A stretch of DNA of 48,130 nt, taken from positions 1-48,130 of the IMG/VR virus record IMGVR_UViG_3300047476_001133; one strand, written 5' to 3'. The first letter of the stretch is position 1. Every line of letters begins with the position of its first letter. The notes below the pieces were generated by a model that did not search any database, was not told the DNA's origin, and worked only from the letters and a program-made list of their open reading frames with translations. Both the position numbers and the translations under genes were made by a program. Shown piece after piece: positions 1-8,199 of this stretch. This DNA is from a virus.

Positions 1-24
1 CAATTGCTGGCTGCCCGATAGTAG

Positions 25-56
25 CCACGGTGGGGAGCTACGCTCCTAGGCCGTGG
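25..56. repeat. two-tier hairpin
   Basis: CCACGG at 25-30 pairs with CCGTGG at 51-56, and inside it GGAGC at 34-38 pairs with GCTCC at 42-46 around a three-base loop. No T-run follows on either strand, so it is not a typical intrinsic terminator. It may be an RNA structure or a protein-binding palindrome. Confidence 0.6.
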
Positions 57-184
57 AAACAATGCTTGGTATATGCTGTGGTAGATGATAGAAAGATGCT
101 TAGAGGATGGCAGAACAATGCTAAGAAATGTGAGGATGATGTGACTGCAATCACACGGAATAAATATTTTTTATTTTTCTTGTA

Positions 185-226
185 ATGTTTTTGTTAAAAA
201 CATGATATTAGTATATGCCAGTATAC
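185..226. repeat. two adjacent AT-rich inverted repeats
   Basis: ATGTTTTT at 185-192 is repeated inverted at 196-203 (8 of 8 pairs, 3-base loop). GTATA at 211-215 pairs with TATAC at 222-226. These may be operator-like sites or promoter-proximal structure for the rightward packaging genes; the function is inferred from position only. Confidence 0.45.
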
Positions 227-391
227 AAAAACATAGTAACACAGTATAGAGCGTGCGAAGCCGCTCCCCCTAAGCGTGCAAATGTTTAAGTATTAATAAT
301 AATAATATTAATAAAGCAATTGTTAAGGGAATGTTTAGGGAAGGGTAAGGAGGATGAAAAAGGATGAAGAGTCTCTTACACATGGTGGGTT

Positions 392-568
392 ATGTCTGGT
401 AAAGGTAGTGGCCGAAGGCCCCAATACATCTCCGATGAAGAGATGAGGAAGAGGTGGGAAATGTCTTTCCCCTCAAAGAAAAAGGAAACAGTGAATGTCA
501 ATGACGAACATGCCAGCCAGTCCCCAGAGGGAAAGGCCCTTGACGGAGATGCAACAAAGGTTCCTTGA
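392..568 (+). CDS. small basic protein preceding the terminase
   Basis: A 58-codon reading frame begins at ATG 392 with GGTGGG just upstream and ends at TGA 566. It overlaps the small terminase gene by about 70 bases in another frame. The product is hydrophilic and starts MSGKGSGRRP, then has a charged stretch with EEMRKRWEMSF and KKKE. Short proteins with a similar MS-G-K/S-G-RP start are common next to terminase genes in T7-like and phiEco32-like phages; this comparison is from memory, not a search. No function is known. The long overlap with the next gene lowers confidence. Confidence 0.5.
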   Translation: MSGKGSGRRPQYISDEEMRKRWEMSFPSKKKETVNVNDEHASQSPEGKALDGDATKVP

Positions 569-887
569 CCTCATCGAAGAATACAATGGTGACCTTGTTG
601 CAGCGGCAAGGGCAGCTGGTTATAAGCAGCCGTACAGAGCTGTGAAGGAAATGAGGAAGGAAATTGCAGAGGTTGCTGAAAGTGTTCTTGCAGGACACTC
701 AGTTAATGCAGCCATCGCTGTAGTGAAGATAATGAATAGCAAAGAGGGTGTAGTGCAGGCTGAGCAGAAGCTCAAAGCAGCCTCTGTCATTCTTGACAGG
801 ACCAACCCCAAAACCGAGAGACTTGATGTCTCGCATGAAGGGAAGGGTGGTATCTTCATCCTCCCAATGAAAAGGGAAGAAGACTAG
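495..887 (+). CDS. terS: terminase small subunit
   Basis: This 130-residue protein would recognise the phage DNA and load the large terminase during packaging. Residues 18-60 read as a DNA-binding helix-turn-helix region of the Terminase_2 type (QQRFLDLIEEYNGDLVAAAR, then AAGYKQPYRAV). A longer helix with NAAIAVVKI follows, and then LKAASVILDRTNPKTERLDV, a pattern typical of small terminases. An AAGGAAA ribosome site precedes ATG 495. The stop TAG overlaps the GTG start of the large subunit (TAGTG), which indicates coupled translation. Gene order and length both fit; the assignment is from family resemblance. Confidence 0.8.
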   Translation: MSMTNMPASPQRERPLTEMQQRFLDLIEEYNGDLVAAARAAGYKQPYRAVKEMRKEIAEVAESVLAGHSVNAAIAVVKIMNSKEGVVQAEQKLKAASVILDRTNPKTERLDVSHEGKGGIFILPMKREED

Positions 888-2830
888 TGGAAGGTTATAT
901 CAAAGCCACCCCAAGGCTTAAGTGGGGGTATGAACTTGCCCCTGATGCTGAAGGAATGATGAGGCCCATAGCTGGGCACATTGAGGCTTTGAACAAGGCT
1001 ATTGATGGCATCCTTGAGAAGAGGTTGTCTCTGCAGGAAGGTGTTGATTACATCTTCTCCGTAACAGGAGAGAAGCTTAGCAGAGAAGGTCTTCGTCGTG
1101 CCGTAGCCGAAAGGGACAAGGGTGTCCTCCCCTCAGACTCAAAAGTAAAAGATTGGGAAGTCAATCCCGATAACTATGAAAGAAACGAAGATGGCAGCTT
1201 CGTCCTAAGAACCAACGGCATTCCCGTCAGGAAACGTAGACAAGCCCGTGGTGGTTATAGGCAAGGTGCTGAAGCAAAAGCAAAGCGTGCCGTCCGTTCT
1301 AGCATCAACAAGAAGAAGAAAGACGTAGAACGTCTCCAAGCAAAATTAGAGAGGCAGAAAAGCCTCCTTAACAAAAAGAAGGAAGCTGCTCAGAGGTTGG
1401 ATGCCGGGGATGGCGTGGCCAATAAGACCCCCGCCATCATCTCTGAGGAGCACCTTCAATCCCTTCCACAGGCTGTGGTGACCAACCTAGAAGACGGTAC
1501 CACTCCTGTGGCATTTAGGCCACATCCTGGGCCGCAGACAGACTTCTTGGCGGCAGCTGAGAAGGACGTATTGTACGGGGGTGCTGCAGGTGGTGGTAAG
1601 TCATACGCCATGCTTGTAGACCCTCTTCGTTATGTACACGAGAAAGAGCACCGCTTCCTCATTCTGCGTAAGACGCTGGGTGAATTGGATGAACTTATAG
1701 ATAAGTCACGGGAGCTATACCCATTAGCATTCCCTGGTGCTGAGTACAAAGAAAGCAAGAAGACATGGATATTTCCTTCAGGTGCCAAAGGGTACTTCGG
1801 CTATCTTGAGAAAGATAGTGACGTGTACCAGTACCAAGGTAAGGCATATTCATGGATAGGGTTTGATGAGATTACGCACTTGGCCACAAGCTTTGCTTGG
1901 GACTACTTGCGTTCCCGTCTCAGAACAACCAACCCAAGAATTAAAACCTACATGCGTTGCACTTCCAACCCTGGTGGCCCTGGCCACGCATGGGTGAAGA
2001 AGCGGTATGTAGACCCTGCACCGTATGGGCAGACGTTTGTTGGAGAGGATGGGGTGAGCAGGAAGTTCATCCCCGCTAAGCTGTCAGACAACCCGACTCT
2101 TGCCAGTGATGGTGAGTACGAACGCATGCTGAAGTCCATGGACCCAGTACAGCGTCAAAGGTTGTTGGAGGGCGACTGGGACATCATCGAGGGCGCTGCC
2201 TTCCCTGAGTTCATGCCTCACATCCACGTCATACAGCCCTTCGAAATACCTGTGCATTGGGAACGTGTCAAGGCAATTGACTATGGCTATCGAGCCCCGT
2301 CATGCTGTCTTTGGGCAGCAGTTGACCCAGACGATGGTACCATTATTTTCTACAGGGAGTTGTACGCTAAGGGGCTCACAGGGAAGGCCCTAGGAGAGGC
2401 TATGCACCAAGCAGAGTCTCAGGAGATGCGTGAGATAATGGGTGTGCTGGACGGTGCTTCCTGGAACACTACAGGGTCTACAGGGCCTACAGTAGGTGAG
2501 GAGCTTCTCAGGTCTGGTCACAAGCTGCGCAGAGCAGACAAGAACAGAAAGGCTGGCAAGATACAAATACATGAAAGGTTGAAGATCAGGGAGAATGGTA
2601 AGCCTAAGATGCTCATCTTCTCAAACTGTGTCAACTGGATAAAGCAGCTGCAAGTGATACCACTCGACAAGAATGACAACGAGGATGTGGACACCACAGC
2701 TGAGGACCACGCATACGACGCTGGCAGGTATTTGCTTATGAGCAGGCCGCCAATGGAAGATGTGTATACTAGGATGGCGAGATATAAAGCCGACCGTCAC
2801 ATCATTTACGATGAAGAGTTTGGGTATTAA
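887..2830 (+). CDS. terL: terminase large subunit (packaging ATPase and nuclease)
   Basis: This 647-residue protein is the DNA-packaging motor. The ATPase has Walker A GGAAGGGKS at about residue 231 and Walker B YSWIGFDEITH near 325. The C-terminal RNase H-like nuclease begins with IDYGYRAPS near 465 and carries further acidic residues (DGAS; EDHAYDAGRY near 614). The N-terminal 200 residues precede the ATPase: a helical segment with a helix-turn-helix look (SLQEGVDYIFSVTGEKLSR), then a lysine-rich coiled coil, making the protein about 150 residues longer than common large terminases. The start is GTG 887, overlapping the small-subunit stop. The portal gene follows after two bases. Confidence 0.93.
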   Translation: MEGYIKATPRLKWGYELAPDAEGMMRPIAGHIEALNKAIDGILEKRLSLQEGVDYIFSVTGEKLSREGLRRAVAERDKGVLPSDSKVKDWEVNPDNYERNEDGSFVLRTNGIPVRKRRQARGGYRQGAEAKAKRAVRSSINKKKKDVERLQAKLERQKSLLNKKKEAAQRLDAGDGVANKTPAIISEEHLQSLPQAVVTNLEDGTTPVAFRPHPGPQTDFLAAAEKDVLYGGAAGGGKSYAMLVDPLRYVHEKEHRFLILRKTLGELDELIDKSRELYPLAFPGAEYKESKKTWIFPSGAKGYFGYLEKDSDVYQYQGKAYSWIGFDEITHLATSFAWDYLRSRLRTTNPRIKTYMRCTSNPGGPGHAWVKKRYVDPAPYGQTFVGEDGVSRKFIPAKLSDNPTLASDGEYERMLKSMDPVQRQRLLEGDWDIIEGAAFPEFMPHIHVIQPFEIPVHWERVKAIDYGYRAPSCCLWAAVDPDDGTIIFYRELYAKGLTGKALGEAMHQAESQEMREIMGVLDGASWNTTGSTGPTVGEELLRSGHKLRRADKNRKAGKIQIHERLKIRENGKPKMLIFSNCVNWIKQLQVIPLDKNDNEDVDTTAEDHAYDAGRYLLMSRPPMEDVYTRMARYKADRHIIYDEEFGY

Positions 2831-2832
2831 AC

Positions 2833-4983
2833 ATGGCGAATGCGAACTACCTGGCTGAACCTATCCAGCCCACAGCAGACAAGCTGGACGAGACCGAAGT
2901 CTCTGCACTTGTAGGGATTATTAAAGATAGGTATCAGCAGGCCTCCACCGCAAAAGACCCTCACGAACGTAGGATGGTAGAAGCTTACCAGAACTACCGT
3001 GGCGTGTATGGCAAAGATGTCAAATTCCGTAAGAGCGAAAAGAGCAGAGTCTTCGTTAAGGCGACAAAGACCAAAGTTCTTGCAGGCTACGGCCAGATAA
3101 TCGACATCATCTTTGGTGGCAACTCCTTCCCCATTGGGGTGAGGGAGACGGAAGTGCCAGAGGGAGCAGACAAGTATGCACATTTGTCTACGCAGCCCAC
3201 AGCAAATGTCCCAGAAATGGCAGAAGAGGATACGCCCGACATACCCTACAACGTGGGGTATGCGGGCGACGGCAAAGAACTCGGCGCAGGGACCACGTTT
3301 GGCTCGCTTCGCTCGCTCTTTCGCGGCAAAAAAAGCAAGAAAGAAGAGGTTCTCACCACCGGGCCTGCCCCTTCCCCGGAAGTTGTGCAGGTAAGTCCGG
3401 CAAAAGAAGCCGCCGAGAACATGCAAAAGCTCATTCACGACCAGTTGGAAGAGTCCAGCAGCGTCACTGAGGTGAGCAATGCAGTGTTTGAGCAGGTTTT
3501 GCTGGGCACTGGTGTGATTAAAGGCCCTTTCACCTATGTTAAAACGCTTAACAAATGGGTGAAGAACGAAGAAACTGGTGAGCGAGAGTACAAACCTGTG
3601 CAGGTTAAGGTACCTCGTATAGAATTTGTGAGTGTTTGGGACGCATACCCTGACCCAAATGCCACTTGCAAAGAAGATATGCTGTGGTTTATCCACAGAC
3701 ACAAGTTTAATGAGAGCCAGATGCGTGGTTTGATGAGGATGCCGCTGTTTAACAGCGAGGCAATCGTCTCCGCGTTGAAGGAAGGCCCCAATTATGTAAA
3801 ACAATCTTTTGAGAACGACCTCCACTCCTCTAAAGAAGAGGGCAGTGGGAAGAATTTCTCAGACAGGTATGAGGTTTTGGAATATTGGGGTTGTATGGGG
3901 GTGGAACAAGCCAAGCAAGTTGGCTTGAACGTGCCAGAAGGTGCAGGAGAGCTAGCCGAGATACAGATTAATGCCTGGATTTGTGGCAATATCCTGTTGA
4001 GGGTAGCAGTAAACCCCTTCACCCCGGCCAGAATCCCCTACCACATATTTAATTACGAGAAAAACCCCTATAGCATCTTCGGGATTGGTGTGCCAGAGAA
4101 CATGGCAGACAGTCAGAAGGTAATGAATGGCCATGCCAGGATGGCAATTGACAACTTGGCTCTGGCTGGTGGGATGGTTTTCGATATTGATGAAGGCGCC
4201 CTTGTCCCAGGGCAAGACATGGAGATTTACAACGGTAAAATCTTCAGAAGGTTGTCCGGCCAACCGGGCCAGTCTGTGTATGCACTGAAATTCCCCAACA
4301 CTGCCAACGAGAACATGATGATGTTCGATAAGTTTAGGCAGTTGGCGGATGAGTCCACAGGTTTGCCAAGTTATAGCCACGGACAGACAGGTGTTCAGAG
4401 CATGACAAGGACGGCCTCCGGCATGTCTATGCTGCTCGGAGCCGCAAGCCTTAACATAAAGACCGTGATAAGCAATCTTGACAACCAGTTGTTCAGGCCG
4501 TTGGGCCAAGACTTCTTCTTCTGGAATATGCAATACCATGAAGGGGAGTTGCCTATAGAGGGCGACCTGGAGGTCAGGGCTATGGGCACATCCAGTCTGA
4601 TGCAGAAAGAAGTTAGGAGCCAGAGGCTCATAATGTTCCTGCAGACAGCGATGGGGTTGCCGGCAGTTGCTCCTTATGTGAGGGCAACACACATCATCAC
4701 AGAGTTGGCCAAGTCACTTGACCTCGACCCGGTGGAAGTTATCAACTCCCCAGAAGAGGCACAGCTTGCCGCTGCAATCATAGGTGCTCAACGTGGACAA
4801 ATCCCTGGCGAAGAGGCTAATCCCCTTGGTCAAAGACCCCCTGGTATGGGCGGCCCTGGAGGAATACCTCCTGGTGCTCCGAACCCAGGCGTTACAGGAA
4901 CTGGAGACGGGAATATCGGAACAGGGCCTGTACCGCGCCCAGGGGAAGCTGAGTTCTCTAAGGATGTTGGAGGCCCTGCCTAA
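2833..4983 (+). CDS. portal protein
   Basis: This 716-residue protein would form the dodecameric head-tail vertex through which DNA is packaged. It sits between the large terminase and the scaffold. The body (residues about 30-640) looks like a podovirus portal, including the typical QKVMNGHARMAID and QTGVQSMTRTASGMSML stretches. Residues about 115-200 form a low-complexity, charged insertion (GKKSKKEEV, then Pro-rich). The last 75 residues are Gly/Pro-rich and probably disordered; that tail shares its DNA with an overlapping gene in the next frame. Start ATG 2833 follows the TerL stop by two bases, with only a weak ribosome site, so translational coupling is likely. Confidence 0.88.
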   Translation: MANANYLAEPIQPTADKLDETEVSALVGIIKDRYQQASTAKDPHERRMVEAYQNYRGVYGKDVKFRKSEKSRVFVKATKTKVLAGYGQIIDIIFGGNSFPIGVRETEVPEGADKYAHLSTQPTANVPEMAEEDTPDIPYNVGYAGDGKELGAGTTFGSLRSLFRGKKSKKEEVLTTGPAPSPEVVQVSPAKEAAENMQKLIHDQLEESSSVTEVSNAVFEQVLLGTGVIKGPFTYVKTLNKWVKNEETGEREYKPVQVKVPRIEFVSVWDAYPDPNATCKEDMLWFIHRHKFNESQMRGLMRMPLFNSEAIVSALKEGPNYVKQSFENDLHSSKEEGSGKNFSDRYEVLEYWGCMGVEQAKQVGLNVPEGAGELAEIQINAWICGNILLRVAVNPFTPARIPYHIFNYEKNPYSIFGIGVPENMADSQKVMNGHARMAIDNLALAGGMVFDIDEGALVPGQDMEIYNGKIFRRLSGQPGQSVYALKFPNTANENMMMFDKFRQLADESTGLPSYSHGQTGVQSMTRTASGMSMLLGAASLNIKTVISNLDNQLFRPLGQDFFFWNMQYHEGELPIEGDLEVRAMGTSSLMQKEVRSQRLIMFLQTAMGLPAVAPYVRATHIITELAKSLDLDPVEVINSPEEAQLAAAIIGAQRGQIPGEEANPLGQRPPGMGGPGGIPPGAPNPGVTGTGDGNIGTGPVPRPGEAEFSKDVGGPA

Positions 4984-5026
4984 GACAGTAGGGAGGGCAG
5001 TACGTGAACCCACCGATGAAGACTGA
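4784..5026 (+). CDS. small conserved-looking head-region protein, overprinted on portal 3' end
   Basis: An 80-residue frame starts at GTG 4784 inside the portal gene (+1 frame) and runs to 5026, so about 200 bases code for two proteins. Unlike the Gly/Pro-rich portal tail, this product looks like a folded helical protein. KDPLVWAALEEYLLV is followed by RTQALQELETG, then YRAQGKLSSLRMLEALP. That pattern (a K-DP-W-ALEEYL helix, then YRxQGxLxxLxxLLxLP) matches small proteins found between portal and scaffold in many podoviruses, as far as I recall the family. Function unknown. It also overlaps the start of the next gene by 23 bases. No strong ribosome site is visible before GTG 4784. Confidence 0.62.
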   Translation: MLNVDKSLAKRLIPLVKDPLVWAALEEYLLVLRTQALQELETGISEQGLYRAQGKLSSLRMLEALPKTVGRAVREPTDED

Positions 5027-5417
5027 TGCCCAGGTGGAGGTAGATGCGGTGGAGAGCCTCATCTCCTCCACTCTGCAGCCACAACAGATACAACATTTAC
5101 AAGCAGCTTTGCAAGCAGACCCAGCACTATCTGAGATAGTGGATGCCCTGCTTGTAGCTGCCACAGAGTTTAGTGGAGACGGGCCTGTGGAAGGCCCAGG
5201 TACCGGCTTGTCTGACGACATCCCTGCCCGTCTCTCGGATGGAGAATTTGTGTTCTCTGCCAAAGCCACCGCCGTCATAGGCGTAGATGTTCTCCAGCAA
5301 ATGATGGAGGAAGCAGAGGCGATGGCAGATGCACCGCAAACACAACAAGTAGCCCCCAAAGTTGCCGACGGGCAACGGGCCACCTCCTTGTTGGAAAGAA
5401 ACCCTCAGACCCTCTGA
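5004..5417 (+). CDS. hypothetical virion-region protein with SDGEFVFSAKA motif
   Basis: This 137-residue acidic protein starts at GTG 5004, six bases after a clear GGGAGGG ribosome site. Residues 1-65 are helical and glutamine/alanine-rich. Residues 68-90 contain GPGTGLSDDIPARLSDGEFV followed by FSAKAT. This short motif recurs in phage virion proteins, where it often sits in tape-measure or internal proteins; its role is unknown. The C-terminus is Gln/Ala-rich. It lies between the overprinted gene and the scaffold, so a role in head assembly is inferred from position only. Confidence 0.7.
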   Translation: MNPPMKTDAQVEVDAVESLISSTLQPQQIQHLQAALQADPALSEIVDALLVAATEFSGDGPVEGPGTGLSDDIPARLSDGEFVFSAKATAVIGVDVLQQMMEEAEAMADAPQTQQVAPKVADGQRATSLLERNPQTL

Positions 5418-5501
5418 GATAAAAACAACTCTTAGGCCACCTTGTACAACTTGCCCCTTCTTGGGCCACCAAGTATGAGAACAAGCCCAGCGGAGAAACT
5501 A

Positions 5502-6371
5502 ATGACTGACCTTGATACTTCGATTGACAATTCCAATCCGTACAACCAGAACAAGCCTTGGCACAAAGATGGCGGTGAAGCAACTGTAGACAACGCTAAC
5601 ACCCTCTTTGTACCAAAGAGACCTGCCCAAAAAGCCAAAGATACTAAAGTCGAGAACACAGAAGGCGACGACGTTGGCTCGCAAGGAACAGGTACTGGTC
5701 CGCACGATTTTGAAAAGAGATGGAAAGATCTTAAAGCCCATCATGACAAGACGGTTAGAGAACTACGAGAACAACTCAACACCAAAGGTTCTGCGGTAGG
5801 CGACACAGCCACTAAGACACCGCCTAAGACCAAGGAAGAGTTGGAACAACTCCGACAGAAAGACCCAGCTGCTTTTGAAGCAATGAAGTCTATCGCACAA
5901 CTTATCGCCCTTGAGGAAACAAGCGAGGTGAAAGCCAAGCTTAGTGACATTGAGAAGCGTGAGTTGGAGCTGGCCAAAGAGAGGGCCATGTCCGAGGTAG
6001 CTAAAGCCCACCCTGATATTGAAGAACTCCGCAACGACGATGATTTTCACATGTGGGCGGAGAGCCAACCCCAAGAGATACAGGATTGGATTTACAACAA
6101 CCCGACAAACAGTCAACTGGCAATAAAGGCAATCAACCTTTTCAAGTTGGAAACAGGAAAAGCATCCAAGGGGTCGTCTTCTGAAAAAGCCCCCTCCAAG
6201 ACCGCAACAAACGGGGCAGACAGCCTTGTATCTTCCAAGACAGCCGGGGATAACGCCCCTGTCCAAGGTAAGGTATGGTCGAGGGAGGAAATTAAAAGAC
6301 TCTCGATGGACGAATATGACCGACTCGAAAAAGAAATCGACAAAGCTATTCGTGAAGGGAGGGTTATTTAA
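5502..6371 (+). CDS. capsid scaffold protein
   Basis: This 289-residue, highly charged, helical protein lies directly upstream of the major capsid gene, the usual place for the scaffold. The N-terminal 90 residues are polar and disordered-looking. Residues about 90-190 form a long Glu/Lys-rich coiled coil (KTKEELEQLRQK; LSDIEKRELELAKERAMSEV). The C-terminal 40 residues are basic and helical (EIKRLSMDEYDRLEKEID), as in scaffolds that bind coat protein. ATG 5502 is preferred because GGAGAAA precedes it; in-frame starts at 5442 and 5475 have no good ribosome site. No protease domain is present. Confidence 0.8.
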   Translation: MTDLDTSIDNSNPYNQNKPWHKDGGEATVDNANTLFVPKRPAQKAKDTKVENTEGDDVGSQGTGTGPHDFEKRWKDLKAHHDKTVRELREQLNTKGSAVGDTATKTPPKTKEELEQLRQKDPAAFEAMKSIAQLIALEETSEVKAKLSDIEKRELELAKERAMSEVAKAHPDIEELRNDDDFHMWAESQPQEIQDWIYNNPTNSQLAIKAINLFKLETGKASKGSSSEKAPSKTATNGADSLVSSKTAGDNAPVQGKVWSREEIKRLSMDEYDRLEKEIDKAIREGRVI

Positions 6372-6392
6372 CAATTCATAAGGAAATAAAGA

Positions 6393-7379
6393 ATGGCCAA
6401 TTTTCAAGAAGGTAGTTCACCGACGCTGTCGAACTTTGATACTGGCGTTTCCGGCCAGACCAATGCGTTCTTCCTGCCTGAGGTGTACTCCAAGAAGATT
6501 CAAAACTTCTTCCGTAAAGCTTCTGTTGTAGAAGCGATTACGAACACCGACTACACCGGCGAGATCAGTGCATTCGGCGACAGTGTGAACATCATCAAAG
6601 AGCCGACCATCACCACCTACGCATACACCCGTGGTGCAGATACCACGCAGACTATGCTGACCGACCAAGAGCTGGTGCTGGTGGTAGACCAGGCTCGTGC
6701 GTTTAAGTTCATCGTGGACGACATCGAGAAGAAGATGTCCCACGTTAACTTCGCGTCCGTGGCAACCTCCTCAGCTGCATACGCACTGAAGGATAACATG
6801 GACTCAGCCATCCTGACCTACATGAGTGCCAACGCATCCACCAGCAACCCCGACCTCGTAGTCGGTGCTGACGATGCAACTGCAGGCACACTGGCAGACC
6901 TGGATGCTGGCGCAACTGAAGCTGTGTTCATCGGCTTTGGTACTGGCAAGTCCGACCCAGTGGATGTGCTGGCCCGTGCCGCACGACTTCTGGACGACCA
7001 GAACGTGCCGGAAGAAGGTCGTTGGTTCGTGGCATCCCCTCTGTTCTATGAGGTGTTGTCTGAATCCTCAAGCAAGCTTCTGTCTGTAGACTACAACGCT
7101 GGTGCCGGTTCTATCCGCAACGGCCTTGTGTCCAGCGGCATGCTGCGTGGCTTCACCATGTACAAGTCCAACAACATGCCGACAGGCACCAATGCGAAGA
7201 TTGCTCTGGCAGGTCACATCTCTGCTGTAGCCACTGCGCAAACGCTGTTGAGTGTTGAGACCCTGCGTGACCCGAGTTCTTTCGGCGACATCGTACGTGG
7301 TCTGCATGTGTATGGCAGGAAGGTTCTGAGGCCTGAAGCCTTGGTGAAAATCTTCTGGAACACATCTACTGACTCGTAA
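6393..7379 (+). CDS. major capsid protein (HK97-type fold expected)
   Basis: This 328-residue protein follows the scaffold and has a strong AAGGAAATAAAG ribosome site. The sequence reads as a podovirus coat protein: N-terminal SNFDTGVSGQTNAFFLPEVY, then a segment rich in NTDYTGEISAFGDSVNI, then a central helix (LVVDQARAFKFIVDDIEKK), and a C-terminal SSFGDIVRGLHVYGRKVLRP strand region. Codon use is more GC-rich and optimised than in its neighbours (frequent GTG, CTG, ACC), consistent with very high expression. A hairpin terminator follows within 15 bases of the stop. The fold is assumed from family knowledge, not shown directly. Confidence 0.9.
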   Translation: MANFQEGSSPTLSNFDTGVSGQTNAFFLPEVYSKKIQNFFRKASVVEAITNTDYTGEISAFGDSVNIIKEPTITTYAYTRGADTTQTMLTDQELVLVVDQARAFKFIVDDIEKKMSHVNFASVATSSAAYALKDNMDSAILTYMSANASTSNPDLVVGADDATAGTLADLDAGATEAVFIGFGTGKSDPVDVLARAARLLDDQNVPEEGRWFVASPLFYEVLSESSSKLLSVDYNAGAGSIRNGLVSSGMLRGFTMYKSNNMPTGTNAKIALAGHISAVATAQTLLSVETLRDPSSFGDIVRGLHVYGRKVLRPEALVKIFWNTSTDS

Positions 7380-7385
7380 GGTCTA

Positions 7386-7420
7386 GGGGGAGGGGGCGAA
7401 AGCCCCCTTCTTCCTCTTTA
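7386..7420 (+). terminator. hairpin terminator after the capsid gene
   Basis: GGGGGC at 7392-7397 pairs with GCCCCC at 7402-7407 around a GAAA tetraloop. The stem extends outward through A-T and G-T pairs, and a T/C-rich run (TTCTTCCTCTTT) follows. It would stop or attenuate transcription between the abundant capsid message and the tail genes. Confidence 0.75.
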
Positions 7421-7429
7421 AGGAAGGAT

Positions 7430-8197
7430 ATGAGCACAACATACCTGCAGGCAGTCAATGACATATTGACAGAAACAAACGAAGTGCAACTCACGTCCTC
7501 CACATTTTCGAGTGCAGTTGGGGTGCAGGCGTTTGTAAAGAACGCGGTTAATAGGGCATACCTAGAGATATGCTCACACAACAAAGAGTGGCCTTTTCTG
7601 GCCGCAGCAGAGGGGAACGCCAATGACCCTTTCGCTGGCAACCTTTACAGAGAAGTGACTGCCGGTACTAGGTGGACGCTGCTCAAGACTGGCAGTACAT
7701 CAGTCGCCACAGACTACGGTAAGGTAGACTGGGATAGTTTCTTTATCACCACAGAGGGCGTGGCTGGCGCAACAGAGCCTTACGAATATAGGAACCTCCC
7801 TTTCATCACATTCGATGACTGGGTGGCAAGGTATAGGGAGAAAGAGGCAGCAGACGCTGGCGGAGAGCAGCAGTATGGCGAACCGGCTAGGGTAATAGTT
7901 AGCCAAGATGGTAGGTATTTTGGCCTATCCCCTCTGCCCAACAAGACCTACAGGGTGTATTTCACAGCATGGGTTAGGCCCACAAGGTTGTCAGCCCACG
8001 GTGACGTGCTGCTCATCCCGGATGAGTACACGCATGTCTTGTATGACAAGGCAAGGTATTACATACACCAGTTTAAAGAGAATGAGATGCAGGCAAACCT
8101 TGCTCGTACCGACTACAGGCAAGGTGAAAGGAAGATGTCCATAGACCTTACAGGAACCAACATGTCCTACATGAGGGACGATAGAATTGGAGGATAA
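7430..8197 (+). CDS. head-tail adaptor / tubular protein A-like
   Basis: This 255-residue protein begins at ATG 7430 after an AAGGAAGG ribosome site. Its place right after the capsid gene and its overall pattern fit the head-to-tail adaptor that sits under the portal (T7 gp11 type). It has an N-terminal helical stretch ending VKNAVNRAYLEICSHNKEWPF and a middle beta domain. A C-terminal helix follows (DEYTHVLYDKARYYIHQFKE, then a repeated basic-Tyr pattern DYRQGERKM). These are family-level resemblances without a single diagnostic motif. The next gene starts two bases after its stop. Confidence 0.62.
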   Translation: MSTTYLQAVNDILTETNEVQLTSSTFSSAVGVQAFVKNAVNRAYLEICSHNKEWPFLAAAEGNANDPFAGNLYREVTAGTRWTLLKTGSTSVATDYGKVDWDSFFITTEGVAGATEPYEYRNLPFITFDDWVARYREKEAADAGGEQQYGEPARVIVSQDGRYFGLSPLPNKTYRVYFTAWVRPTRLSAHGDVLLIPDEYTHVLYDKARYYIHQFKENEMQANLARTDYRQGERKMSIDLTGTNMSYMRDDRIGG

Positions 8198-8199
8198 CC

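Larger units (their letters stand above)
1..391. other. noncoding left region, AT-rich with inverted repeats
   Basis: No convincing gene is seen in these 391 bases on either strand. The first 60 bases hold a strong hairpin. Bases 160-320 are very AT-rich with two short inverted repeats and runs of AAT. The stretch lies immediately upstream of the packaging genes, so it is the natural place for a rightward promoter and possibly for packaging or terminal sequences. A loose sigma-70-like pair (TTGTAA near 180, TGATAT near 203) can be drawn but is not strong. Whether base 1 is a true genome end cannot be told from the window. Confidence 0.6.

Noticed and set aside
280-320. AT-repeat stretch as a replication origin, together with the one at 45431-45470
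   Set aside because: The two stretches share only low-complexity AAT runs; no iterons or DnaA-like boxes were found, and the right one is inside a small coding frame.
2827-3825. 332-codon open frame on the minus strand opposite the portal gene
   Set aside because: Portal motifs and gene order support the plus strand; the antisense product has a random His/Cys/Phe-rich composition.
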